Positions 1 to 11,630 of a stretch of 64,000 nt of DNA are shown in pieces. A program made the position numbers and the translations under genes. The stretch is from Megalonaias nervosa (lineage: Eukaryota > Mollusca > Bivalvia > Unionida > Unionidae). The first letter of the stretch is position 1. Each line of letters opens with the position of its first letter. The DNA lies in contig JAECUM010001092.1 of NCBI GenBank assembly GCA_016617855.1, positions 1 to 64,000 of the forward strand. The letters are read 5' to 3'. The notes beneath the pieces are model-generated. The model did no database searches. It was not told the origin of the DNA and saw nothing but the letters and a program-made list of their open reading frames with translations.

Positions 1-242
1 GAAACAGTCATATATATCTATTGGAACCAAACTGAGTTCATAGATAATTGTTAATGACCCAAGAAATTTGTTCAATCAATCTGAATTTTAAAAAATGGAA
101 ACAGATATATAAATTACTTTTACAACCAGACTTGTAGTATTGTATTAAATACTGACCAGAATAAAGAATGCTAAGAACAGGTTTCTCTTAAATAAAATAT
201 AAATAAAACAAACTCTTGAAGAATTTAATTTTTCTAATCTAA

Positions 243-424
243 TATAGTAAAACCTGACTTGAAAGACTGCTGCTTTAGAAGACCATCTGTCATGAAATAC
301 CACATTTTTCATGCAAAAATCAGTGTTTCATATAATGTGTTAACCTTTTAATTAAAGACCACCTGTTTTGAGAAACCACTTTTTGTTGGCAGAAAGTGTG
401 GTCTCTCAAGACAGGTTTTACTGT
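243..424. mobile_element. Second palindromic MITE family
   Basis: The ends are inverted: ATAGTAAAACCTGACTTGAA at the left, and ACAGTAAAACCTGTCTTGAG when the right end is read from the minus strand. The inner part alternates AGACCACC-type motifs. A related shorter copy is at 60150-60272. Confidence 0.75.
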
Positions 425-559
425 TTATCAACTGAGATTATTTAATGGTCTAGTTGCTCATAAAAATAGAATTCTTTAACATATCTTTGAATTTACTGGT
501 GTATATCAAATTACTTGATACTTAATATTTTGCAAAGTACTATTACTGTATTTATTTAC

Positions 560-646
560 GTATGCTGTACACAACTGCAAACTGCATAGACCAGATCTTT
601 CATTTCATACTGCACTCACAGATCAGGGTCAATGTTGTTTCTTCCT
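560..646. mobile_element. Foldback MITE, partial copy
   Basis: This partial copy contains ACAACTGCAAACTGCATAGA and CAGATCAGGGTCAATGTTGTT, recognisable arms of the family at 7422-7643. The ends are decayed. Confidence 0.6.
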
Positions 647-859
647 GAAAGGACTCTGACATGCTGCTGCATGATGTGACAGTATATCTAGCTCTGTGAT
701 GTTTGTAGCTGGGTTCAGGTCAGATAAAGCTGGTGTTTTATGGTACAACAACACAAGTAGGTTATTTAGAGCTGAGGTAATTGAAGTAAAGTGCTTTGCC
801 CATGAACACACCATGGTCAAATGAAGTAATCTCATGTATTGTGTTCTCATGTAGTATAG

Positions 860-1270
860 TACTAACTCACTGTAACACTATCCATGGAAGCCATTGAGTA
901 TCCCACCTTATAGTGAGACTGTCTTATCATGAAGTACATGATACAGTAACCCCTCCTTATAATGCTATAAATAGAAGCCATAGAATATACCACCTTGTTG
1001 TGAGACTGTCTTATAATGAAGTACATGATACAGTACTCCCTCATTATAATACTTTCCATGTAAGCCATAGAGTATACCATATTATAATGAGATTGCCTTA
1101 AAATGATGTATATGATACAGTACTCCTCATTATAACACTGTCCATGAAATCCATAGAGTATATAACCTTGTTGTGAGACTGCCATATAATGATGTACATG
1201 ATACAGTACTCCCTCATTATAATGCTGCCCATGGAAGCCATAGAGTATACCACCTTACTGTGAGACTTCC
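860..1270. repeat. Tandem repeat, about 86-bp unit, 5 copies
   Basis: CCATGGAAGCCATAGAGTAT-type starts recur near 881, 970, 1056, 1143 and 1230. A single related unit lies at 14788-14870. Confidence 0.88.
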
Positions 1271-1519
1271 TTACAAAGAAGAACATTAAATATATAATTT
1301 AGCTACCAATAAATGTACTGGGAGTCATGACATACCTGCCTTATAAAAGATACTGAGTTATAATGATGGACCTTATAGTAAGTAAGTGCTGTATTTTATA
1401 TTCAGTTTTCTTGACATAAGAAAGGAATACAAATAGAAGTTTTAAGTTATAGAAATAATTAATTGTGCAGTATGGATATTTGTGAAAACAAAGAATTTTG
1501 CATTAATTAATTAATTATG

Positions 1520-1521
<2 letters not shown>

Positions 1522-1558
<37 letters not shown>
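1522..1558. repeat. (CA)n microsatellite
   Basis: Uninterrupted AC dinucleotide, about 18 units. Confidence 0.97.
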
Positions 1559-1562
<4 letters not shown>

Positions 1563-2388
1563 GAAATAATTACTTTAAAAATAAATTAATGCAAATTGCA
1601 TGATATGTATGTCAGATTACATATCTCATCAAATTTGCAAGTGAAGAAACTGTTCTGAAGCACAAGCTACAACATCTACTTGTATTACTGGAATATTCTC
1701 TTCTGAGAAGAAAGAACAAAAAATTTTATTATTTCTCTCACAATTTACATATTGTTTTAAAAATTTATTATAAATTTTCAAAAATATATATATATATATA
1801 TAGGGATTTGATCTGACTGATTGACTACTAGTATTGTGATTGTTGCCTGAAATGTTTCATATGCTGTATTCCATATACAGTAATATGGTACTAGAACTTA
1901 GATTCACTTTGTTGATTTGTTTCTTTGCTTGCCCCTTAAACCTAATGACCATTACATCAACACATAAGGCTGACAACTGTACTGAAATGAATGTATGAAG
2001 AGTGTCTAAATTTTAATCAAACATTTTTAGAATTTCTTTTAATCTGTTGGAGCTGATATTTAACAAAATATATCACAAAAATGAATTGATGCTAACACTA
2101 GACCATTATTTACATCCATAAACCCATATTATATTTTATCCATGTAAAAATGCACATATAATAACACCTCATGTTATGACATCATGTAAGGTGAGGGAAA
2201 ATTTGTGAGATACTGATACATTACTACCAGAAAGAGTTTCCTTCATTTTCAAAACTGTACACCTATTTTATAGGAAAGTAATGCCTGGAACTTTTGTACT
2301 AGAATATTAATTTATTTATTAATATTTAAAGTGGAATCTTTATATTACACAATCTGCTAATTCCTTCCCTTCTTGGCCACAAAATTTA

Positions 2389-2390
<2 letters not shown>

Positions 2391-2429
<39 letters not shown>

Positions 2430-2748
2430 TATGTGTGTGTGTGATTTGGATTCTTAATGTAGCTTTAAAAAATTTCAGTCATTTCAGTCATATTGCTATG
2501 ATGTCTGCAGTGTGGCAGTTAATAGTGATGTCTAGCACTGGGGCACCATGCCACAGACATGTATCATGATGTCCCACCCTGACACGAGGCTGACCAGTCC
2601 TAACACTAACCTCTTAATGCGGAGTGTCTAGCGAGGCAGCTGTTAGTACCATTTTTATAAGTCTTTGGTATGACTCAGCCGGGGTTCAAACCTGTGACCT
2701 CCTGCATCCGAGGTAGATGCTCTAACCACTAGGCCACCAGAGCAGTGT
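2391..2748 (-). mobile_element. tRNA-derived SINE, copy 1, with CA tail
   Basis: On the minus strand the head carries A-box (TGGCCTAGTGG) and B-box (GGTTTGAACCC, as CAGGTTTGAACCCC) sequence of RNA polymerase III promoters. The body ends AATCCAAATCACACACAC, and the GT tract at 2393-2442 is its CA tail. A 9-bp target-site duplication (AAATTTAGT) flanks it at 2382-2390 and 2749-2757. Confidence 0.88.
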
Positions 2749-3115
2749 AAATTTAGTTTGTCATAACCTGCTAATAATGGACTTGAATTTTATTATTACA
2801 GCCAAATGCTGAATCCAGCCTATATTTTTGGTCTCCTTTGTGGCCAGATTACACAAGGTTCCTTTGCACTTTAACTCTGTCAACTGTCCACCCTTTTCAA
2901 ATTTTCATGTTTCTTAAATGTGGAAAAATTTATAAAAGAAACATCACAAGGGCTGTTATGTAGGCAAGGACAAAAATGGTATAATTTTCACAAATGACAG
3001 GCATAACAGTTTAGAACTGGACAAAAAACCCATTATGACATCAGTTGATTTAGAAAGGGAACAAGCTGTTATGTTACATCTTTCATGTGTGACAACTGAC
3101 ACATCTTCCCAACAT

Positions 3116-3330
3116 GCAATATATACTTGCTTGTCAGTCAAGTCTAACTGCAAACTGCACAGATGCAGCCTTACTGATGCATAATGTGCCAGCAGATCTG
3201 GGTTCAAGCAGTTTGTTGGGAGTAATCAGGAGAGCAAACATCACAGACCCTAATCTGTTGGCACATTATGCAACAACAAAATCACGATCTATGCTATTTG
3301 CAATTGGGCTCGACTTATAAGTGAGTATGT
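3116..3330. mobile_element. Foldback MITE copy
   Basis: It begins ATATATACTTGCTTGTCAGT and ends CTTATAAGTGAGTATGTACT, with the internal AGCAGATCTGGGTTCAAGC arm. It is full length for the family. Short open frames over it are repeat shadows. Confidence 0.85.
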
Positions 3331-3401
3331 ACTGCATGTAAAACTGCATTCAGCTGGTTTTGTTTTAATATATTTCATTTCTTATATGATTTTATTATAG
3401 A

Positions 3402-3434
3402 GTATGTATGTATGTATGTATGTATGTATGTATA
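3402..3434. repeat. (TATG)n microsatellite
   Basis: About eight GTAT units. Confidence 0.95.
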
Positions 3435-3727
3435 TGCATTACTGGTAAGCAATTATAATTCTATAGGGCAGTCAATGTACATGCACAGACCTTGATATGG
3501 ATAAAGCAGTCATTGGTTAAGTGCTTACTGTACTTTATAGTTAGTATATAATAAATAAATTTGTATGCATATTATGTTAGACACAAAGGACATAAGTGTA
3601 TTCTTTAAATGAGCACCAAAAGAAAAACATATATGCTTTCTAAAATCAAAACTAATTACAACTTCCATATAGCCATAAAAGTAAGTTTAAAGTAGTGTTG
3701 CTTGACACATTAAAAATAATGCAAAAG

Positions 3728-3731
<4 letters not shown>

Positions 3732-3762
<31 letters not shown>
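3732..3762. repeat. (CT)n microsatellite
   Basis: About 15 CT units. Confidence 0.97.
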
Positions 3763-3768
<6 letters not shown>

Positions 3769-4944
3769 CACTTTGGCTTCAAACATTTTAAAGTCCACAT
3801 TTAAAGACATTAAAAGAATGCAAAACAAACCATACTATACAGGAAAAATAAGACAGTATTATATCACAGTGTATTTCTATCTAAAAGAATGTTATGTTGT
3901 CTTCCTGAATGGACTGAATTCTATGCCATTCTCACTTTATATATATATATTTTTTTAATGTCGCTTTTGTTTTTATAATGCTTCATTTAAAACTAATTTT
4001 AACTTGAACTAAATAAAATCAATATAATGTAAAATTGCTGGCTGAAAAATTATCATTGAACACCAGATTTGAATACCTGAGTTTCTAAAGAGCTGGGGGT
4101 TACAAGATACTTTTGCTTCCAGGTCACAAATCGTTACTTTTAAGCACTGTTACATACACCATCAAAGTAGACTTGTGATAGAACTTTTATGATTATTTGG
4201 GATTTAATTCACAAAAAGGTCCTTTTCAAATTTTTACTTTGTATTATAGGAAAATAAATTGTTTGTTGAATTTTACTTAACTAATGTTGATTTTACTTTC
4301 TTTCTTTAACTTAGTTTAAGACCATAGAGTCGTAACAATATCAAATCTGAAATGATAGTTACACTTGAACATGTACAAGTACATAGTAAATTTCCACATT
4401 TAGAACAACTATCATGAAGGAAATCATATATGGTTTGACAAGGAATGAGTATAACATTTATTTTGTGAATAATATTGAACATCATGTGTTTCCTCTGCAG
4501 AAAAAAAAATCAAGGTAAAATATTAGTATTATTAATAGAAAGAATTTCTGCCTCATGAAAAATGCTCTATTTATAACATGGAGTCAAACAAAACTGTACT
4601 GATTCTAGTTTAGAAAGTAAAAAAATGTATAAACATTGTTTAAAAGCTGCATTCTTTCCCAAACTGATTTTTCACTAATAGCATAAACATGTTTTTGCAG
4701 CATTTAACATTGTAAAACCATGGTCTTACTTCCAAAATGCTGCCAGAACATGCAGTTAGGTTTGGTTAGATTTAAGAAAACCCTTGTGTTGTGGACTAAA
4801 AGAAGTGTTATTTATATTCAGTGATAAGGAGGTTTTCATAATGAGGCAAACTTTCCCTTAACTCATACATCAACTGTGGTCACATGATTGTATTTATTTT
4901 TTATGGTGTCAATTACACTTTTAAAGTTTAAGGTTGAACATAAA

Positions 4945-5720
4945 AGATCTTATAGAGACACTTAGTGACAGGAAATACTCTCTACATATTTATTGCCAAT
5001 CTTATAGTGACACTTGGACAGTGACAGTATATGCTCTACATACGTCTTTGCCAATCTTATAGTGACACTTGGACAGCGACATTGTGTTCTCAATATGTCT
5101 TTACCAATCTTATAGTGACACTTGGACAGTGACAGTACATGATCTCTATATAAATCTTAGTCAATCTTATACTGACACTTGGACTGTGACAGTACATGAT
5201 CTCTATATAAATCTTTGTCATTCTTTTAGTGACACTTGGACAGTGACAGTACATGATCTCTATATAAATCTTAGCCAATCTTACAGTGACACTTGGACAG
5301 TGACAGTACATGATACCAATCTTATAGTGACACTTGGACAGTGACAGTACATGCTCTCTATATAAATCTTTGTCAGTCTTGTAGTGACACTTGGAGAGTG
5401 ACAGTACATGATCTCTATATAAATCTTTACCAATCCTATGGTGACACTTTGGACAGTGACAGTACATGCTCTCTATATAAATCTTTGTCAGTCTTATAGT
5501 GACACTTGGAGAGTGACAGTACATGATCTCTATATATGTCTTACCAATCCTATGGTGACACTTGGACAGTAACAGTACATGCTCTCTATATAAATCTTTG
5601 TCAGTCTTGTAATGACACTTAGACAGCTATAGCACATGCTTTTTATTATGTCTATGCCAATCTTATAGTAACTCTGGACAGTGACAACACTTGCTTTTCT
5701 ACATATTTCTTTGCCAATAT
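4945..5720. repeat. Minisatellite, 57-bp unit, about 13-14 copies
   Basis: GTGACACTTGGACAGTGACA recurs at 53-58-bp spacing, with one 41-bp short unit. As 57 is divisible by three, long repetitive frames stay open on both strands; they are not genes. Confidence 0.93.
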
Positions 5721-5896
5721 TTAAGTTCATTATGCATAGGCTGTGTACATTTGCATGAGCTACAGTAACTCTGTCACTGATTTGTTGACAACATAACAGA
5801 AGTGCATGAGAAACAACATACTGTAAAACACGTATTTAAAAGCTAAATGATCTGCAAAATGCTTTAGGGTCCCCCCCCATCCCCATTTAGATTACC

Positions 5897-6105
5897 ATGT
5901 ATACTCATGTATAAGTTGTGTGCAACTGCAAATAACATAGACTCTAATTAGCCATTACATGATGTACCAGCAGATCTGAGTCTATGTTGTTTGTTCTCCT
6001 GATTGTTCCCCAAAACTGCATATATCCAGATTTGCCAGTGCATTATGCAATGGCAGATCTGGAATAATGTAATTTGCACTTGGGACTTCTTTGCATCTAA
6101 ATACA
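5897..6105. mobile_element. Foldback MITE copy, diverged
   Basis: The arms GTATACTCATGTATAAGTTG and GCAGATCTGAGTCTATGTTG are recognisable. Ends are diverged. Confidence 0.7.
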
Positions 6106-7421
6106 GTACTCCTGACTTCTTGACTTGAGTATTCTTTTGTTAAAATTATTTAAATATTTTTCACTGGGAAAATCACAAAATTATGTCATACCATTATCTC
6201 AGTTTTTTACTTATTTTTTTGTGAGTGAATGCAGCTTTAAAAGACAAAGCACTTGCAACTAACTATATTAGTAAATAAATCTGAGTAAGAAAATAATTTT
6301 TTCAATTGTAACATGTGACATTTATTGGGATTCTAGTAATGTGTAATCTGATTTGACAAGATTTAAAAGCAAAGTTTATCAAATATTTTACTTCCTTATA
6401 GCAAGCATGAAATTTCTTAAACACTGTAAGACCTTCTGCAAATTTACAAATCAATAGTTTAATATACTGACCACTGTTTTACTTAAACATCATAGCTTAG
6501 TCCTCATAACATCTGAGAGCTGTATCATTTACACACCAAGGGTACTGTACCTCATCTTAAAAAATGGTATTGGACACTATGCTATTCCATGAATAAATAT
6601 GATCATAGAACCCATGTTTGCGATGTATGTAGTTTAATTTAATTCCCTATAAGGCTAATATGGTGTATAATGTGGAACAGTTATATGGTTCCCAGGAATA
6701 TCATCAGAGTCAGGGACCACTGTGCTTATGCTGACCAAAAGAATCATTTTAAAAATAGCTGCCATAAATGGTCAGAAATTGGAATTACAGCACTGCATCC
6801 TTAAAAACTGCAATAAACACAGTAATGGTAGTCATTTCCACATAGTTAACAGGAAGTGCTGCATTCTCTACAAAAATCTGCAACAAGTATCTATAGCCAA
6901 GTTTTTGAAAAATGTATAATTTAACCCTTTTTTTTAAATCAAAAAAAATTATACTGGGAGAAAAAGAAGCAAAAATGAAACAGCTTTAGTTCAAATTTAT
7001 AAAACAAGGGTTTTAGGTCACAGTAGTTCCTGTCTTAATAATATCACATGCCACTTTGTGACATAAAACTGATTTGGGAGTCAAATGACATAAGTTTGAT
7101 TAGCATGACTGACAATGACAATATCCAATTCCAGCTTTACAGTGTTGATTAGTACTCTTTCACTTCGTATAAAGACTTTCTGTGTTCTCTCTGAAGGATA
7201 AAAAAAGATGAAGAGTTTCATGTTGTCTGACAGATTCACCAGGAACAAACCATGGATGGCTCCTCCTTCTGAAGCTTTGGTATTTGATTAGTAAAAAGAA
7301 TGTTACAGTCACTGTGAGACTGGTGTTATTAGTTTGTATGTATGTGCTGGCATTAGGCAGTTAAGCCATGTTTTCAAATAAATGAAACTTACAAGGTTTA
7401 AGGCAGAGAAGCTGACACCAA

Positions 7422-7643
7422 GTACCATATATACTTGCTTATTAGTTAAGTCCAACTGCAAACTACACAGACCCAGACCTGCCATTGCATAAAGCGCCAG
7501 CAGATTTGGGTCAGTGCAGTTTGTAAGGAGTAATCAGTAGAACAAACAACACAGACCCTGGTCTGCAAGCACATTATGCTATGGCAAATCAGGATCTTTC
7601 TTGTTTGCAATTTGATTTGACTTACAAGTGAGTACAAATGGTA
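7422..7643. mobile_element. Foldback MITE, most complete copy
   Basis: The element is about 222 bp, TA...TA flanked, with imperfect 45-bp terminal inverted repeats (CCATATATACTTGCTTATTA and, inverted, CCATTTGTACTCACTTGTAA). Internal inverted repeats centre on AGATCTG-like motifs (CCAGACCTGCC / AGCAGATTTGGG), so most of it can fold into a hairpin. It is non-coding. Confidence 0.85.
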
Positions 7644-8167
7644 TGGTATTTAACATTATCATTGGGACACTAACCATGTAATGTGGGAGAAGGTATGGGC
7701 AGATGGTACTTTTTCAACATGAAATTCTGGCCCCATATTTGCAAACAACAAAATTGTGCTCAAATCTACTAACCTATTTTTTAAATCCAAACTTCCACAC
7801 ATCAGGTGTAGAAAAGTTCCCTTTCCTTTAATAAGGACAATAAAAAATGTCCCAGCTCTAAATGAAAAAAAAACAACCTGTTGACTCCTAACCTCTCAGA
7901 AGTCTGGTGTCTATTTACAACATTACAGTATACAAGTAGTTTCAAAATGTTCATCGACTTTTGCAGTCAATAAGCACCTTATGAATTTGAATTTTAATAC
8001 TTATCCACAGTGTATCATTAGTACTAGTATACCAGATATGCAATTCCTTGTAATTATGCAAATATCTGTAATAGATATTAGACTATTTCAAAATGTATTG
8101 ACTTACTGCAGGATGGAGTGGCAATAGTTTTCTTTGTTTTTATTTACTATTTCTTTAATTAAGACCG

Positions 8168-8485
8168 TTTCCTAAGTACAGTGAATTACTACACTGCTAG
8201 TTCAAAAGGGATGATCAACATCTACTTAGCACAGTGAATTGCTACACTGCTAGTTTAAAAAATAATGATCAACATCTCTTAAGCACAGTGAATTACTACA
8301 CTGCTAGTTCAAAAAAGGAATGATCAACATTTCCTAAGCACAGTGAATTACTATGCTGCTAGTTCAAAAAGGATAATCAGCATTTCCTAAGCACAGTGAA
8401 TTACTACAGTGCTAGTTCAAAAGAATGATCAACATCTCCTACAGTGAATTACTACGCTGCTAGTTTAAAAGGGATGATCAATATA
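8168..8485. repeat. Minisatellite, about 54-bp unit, 6 copies
   Basis: CACAGTGAATTACTACACTG then CTAGTTCAAAA and GATGATCAACATCTCC repeats about every 54 bp. Each unit contains a CAGTG...CACTG inverted repeat. Confidence 0.92.
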
Positions 8486-9362
8486 TCTTGTAAATTTCAA
8501 AAAAAGAATAAAATCTTTTGGGCATGTGATCATTACTGTTACAGAGAGGTATAATTTCAATTAATATATTGTGGAAGGGCTTGGCCCTACCTGGGTTGAA
8601 ACCTGTTTCAGAAGATAAATGCAGCGAGATATGAGAAACATATAAGAAAGAACACATCAATATACAGAAAAAAACCCCACATCAATATATGAAAAGCTGT
8701 GCATTTATTTGATTTGGAGTCTAAACTCAATTCAGCGTGTGTTTACACACTCAAAATAAGAGTATAGATCCCTCATGTCACACAAATTGTAGAAAATGGA
8801 TGTGGAAACATTAATGCTACTAAAACTGTTTTGCTTCGGAAACAAACTTTAAGAATTAATAGAATGTAATACCTTTTTGGTTTCTTGTTAACATATTGTT
8901 TAAGTTGCATATATGGCGACCATTACAAGTTTTTCTGTGTCAGTAGGGATCCTTCATTATGTTTGTGTGATAGCATGTGAATATAATAAATGAATATTGA
9001 ATAGTTATTTTTCTTTACCAAATATTGCTGGAAAATTAGAATAAAGGAATCACAAAATAAAAAATATCGACTTTCTGACATTGTAAAAAAAGCAAAAGCT
9101 GTAAAGTGAAAAAGATATAATTGATCATATTATATACTTGCATTATTCAATTTCTGATTTTAACATGGTTTTCACTACTATATTTATTTGCTCCTGCATC
9201 CAGCTGAAAACGCCTTAGACCCAGATCTTCCATTATATAGTGCACCTGCAGTCCCATATTAAACTGTTATTCAGTTTCAAATTAACTTTGTAAACCCTTA
9301 ATAGGCAGTGGATTATACAACATAGAGCAGATCTAGATCAACAATTTTTACTCTTGGTAAAT

Positions 9363-9625
9363 GTACAGGATGACAATGTTCACACTTGAGACTTGGATGC
9401 AGAGCAAGGTCAACAATGTTCACACTTGAGACTTGGATGCAGAGCAAGGTCAACAATGTTCACACTTGAGACTTGGATGCAGAGCAAGGTCAACAATGTT
9501 CACACTTGAGACTTAGATGCAGAGCTAAGGTCAACATGTTCACACCTGGGTACATATCTAGACTGACACTGTTCACACTTGGGTGCAGATCTAGGTCAAC
9601 AAAATGTCTACACTTGGGTAAAGTA
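9363..9625. repeat. Minisatellite, 40-bp unit, 6-7 copies
   Basis: ACAATGTTCACACTTGAGAC repeats exactly every 40 bp for the first copies (9373, 9413, 9453, 9493) and then diverges. Confidence 0.92.
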
Positions 9626-9862
9626 CTAGGTCTTTCCTCCTGCATGTCACAAAAGTTTACTAATGGATGCACCCCATGATGATGTTCCAGTATAAAAGGT
9701 CTTTTATTTTATTTTTTTAAAGTGTGCTTTGAATAACAAAATCTGACAGTATTTTAAGGATTTTACCCTTTTTTGCATTTATCTTTGTCTTATATGTCTT
9801 TTGGGGATACTTAAACTTACTCTGCACTATACAGACAGGATTGTGCTGATGTGCTCTTAAAC

Positions 9863-9865
<3 letters not shown>

Positions 9866-9926
<61 letters not shown>
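9866..9926. repeat. (TA)n microsatellite
   Basis: About 30 uninterrupted TA units. Confidence 0.97.
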
Positions 9927-9929
<3 letters not shown>

Positions 9930-10715
9930 TTTATGTAACATACATGTTTAGTATGAAATAAATTATGTAAGGTTTTGATAATCTATTTTAATTATTAATG
10001 ATGGTTATGTTGGGTTTACCCTGGAATAGACAGTGATGTTTCATTATCATGGAGCTAAGTCACACAACAAAGCTATATTTTGCAAATTTTACACAAGACA
10101 TGTAATACAAACTTGATAGCATTTTTGTGAGAATTTAGAACAATTATAGGAATCATTGATGCATGCATTTCATAAATCTTGTTGTCTTTAATTCTGAACT
10201 ATTTCTGAACCATTCTGCTTGCAATAGGAATGCAATGAATGCAGGATAGAGTTTGTATTTTATAAACATCTGAGAAGATTTGATTGTTATTTGAATATTT
10301 AAATATTTAGTTTAATAACTTGCATCAACCATATATAATATTAGAAGGATAAAAAGTGTATAAGACTGGTGTGTTTCAAATGCAACTATAGACTGTCAAC
10401 ATAGTTCTAAACAAATACACTGTAGTTCTAAATAAACTAGGCAAAACCCTCTTGTCAAATGCTATCGGAAAAAAAAAACGAAAGAGGTAAAAAGTACCTA
10501 CCTAATATATTTATGTTTCAAATGTGTCAAAAATTTAAAAGTGCACCTACTGGAACTCAGTTTGCTTTGGTCTGAATTGAAAAAAAATATGTTCTTTGAT
10601 GAAAGCAATGTGACTGACAATAAAGATGATGTCTTTTTTTGTCATTTGAAGAGGTTTAAATTAAACAGGCACATGTCATGATGAGGTGCAGTGATAAGTA
10701 CCTGCACCATATTTT

Positions 10716-10900
10716 GTCATATATAATGTGCATCCAGTTCGGAACAGAACAGAACCAGATCTGTTGTGGCATAGTACAATGCCAGTATATTAGGGTCTAC
10801 ACTGTGTGTTCTACTCATGATTTCCAGCAAAAGGCATAGACCTGATCTGCTGGTACATTATGCAATAGCAGATCTGGGCCATTGAAGTTTCAAGAGGGGT
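10716..10900. mobile_element. Foldback MITE copy, diverged
   Basis: It shares CCAGATCTG, GCATAGACCTGATCTGCTGG and CATTATGCAATAGCAGATCT with the family. The outer arms are weak. Confidence 0.7.
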
Positions 10901-11019
10901 GCATATTCTAAATAGTTAAGTCCTAAAAGCTTGCCTAACAGTCAACACAAACCAGCATGAACCATAAGCAACAATTAGGAGGCATGTTGTGAATTGCTGC
11001 TGAAGAAGCCTCAGTGATG

Positions 11020-11110
11020 AAGTGACCTAGGAAGCCTGGTTTGAAATTGGAAGTCCTCAGCAATGGAGTGACCTAGGAAGCCTGGTGTGAATTGGAAGTC
11101 CTCAGCAATT
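11020..11110. repeat. Short tandem duplication, about 46 bp x 2
   Basis: GTGACCTAGGAAGCCTGGT followed by GGAAGTCCTCAGCAAT occurs twice in a row. Confidence 0.85.
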
Positions 11111-11449
11111 GAAATGACCTAATCATATTTTTGATACATAATGTGAAGAATATAGTGATGTACACAGACAAAGCTTTCTAAACAATCAACTAATATCATA
11201 GCACAATTATATATGTTAATGTAACTAGTACAATTCCTACATCATATTACATTTATTTATCAATATTATATAACAAACATGAAAAGTACATTATTTGTAA
11301 TAAATTTTAGGGCTATGTCCCCTGCTACTGCTGCTAACATATGGATTAAGTCAACCATCTTGTCAGTTGATTGATGAAAAAGTTTTGCTGTACAACAGCC
11401 CCATATCTGAACATGTATCTAAAATCTAGATACATTCTTATCAGATTAG

Positions 11450-11630
11450 GCCATTCAAACTCAAGTGTTCCATTCAAACTCCAGTGATCCACACCAACCC
11501 CACTCCAATGACTCATTTTTAAAAACCATAAACTGCCTGAAGCTTATAATGTTTGACCCATTCAAACTCCAGTGATCCACTAAAAGTCCAATGACTCATA
11601 TTTTTTAAACCCATACTGTCTGGGACTTTG
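11450..11630. repeat. Tandem duplication, about 100 bp x 2
   Basis: CCATTCAAACTCCAGTGATC then CCAATGACTCAT and a T/A run occurs twice (about 11470 and 11568). Confidence 0.8.

Noticed and set aside
2660..2748. Possible tRNA gene (A and B boxes)
   Set aside because: It is the head of a SINE with a target duplication and CA tail; no intact cloverleaf is evident.
3114..3320. 68-codon plus-strand frame
   Set aside because: It coincides with a foldback MITE; similar frames occur in other copies (19247, 34976, 7446).
4945..5720. Regular repeats that might suggest a CRISPR array
   Set aside because: The whole unit repeats with no unique spacers, there are no cas genes and the genome is animal. 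The same applies to the arrays at 8168, 9363, 15095 and 49190.
5069..5730. Open frames of 91, 144 and 66 codons
   Set aside because: They lie wholly inside the 57-bp minisatellite; the period is a multiple of three, so frames stay open on both strands without being genes.
9717..9941. 74-codon minus-strand frame
   Set aside because: It is a Tyr-Ile run from the TA microsatellite.
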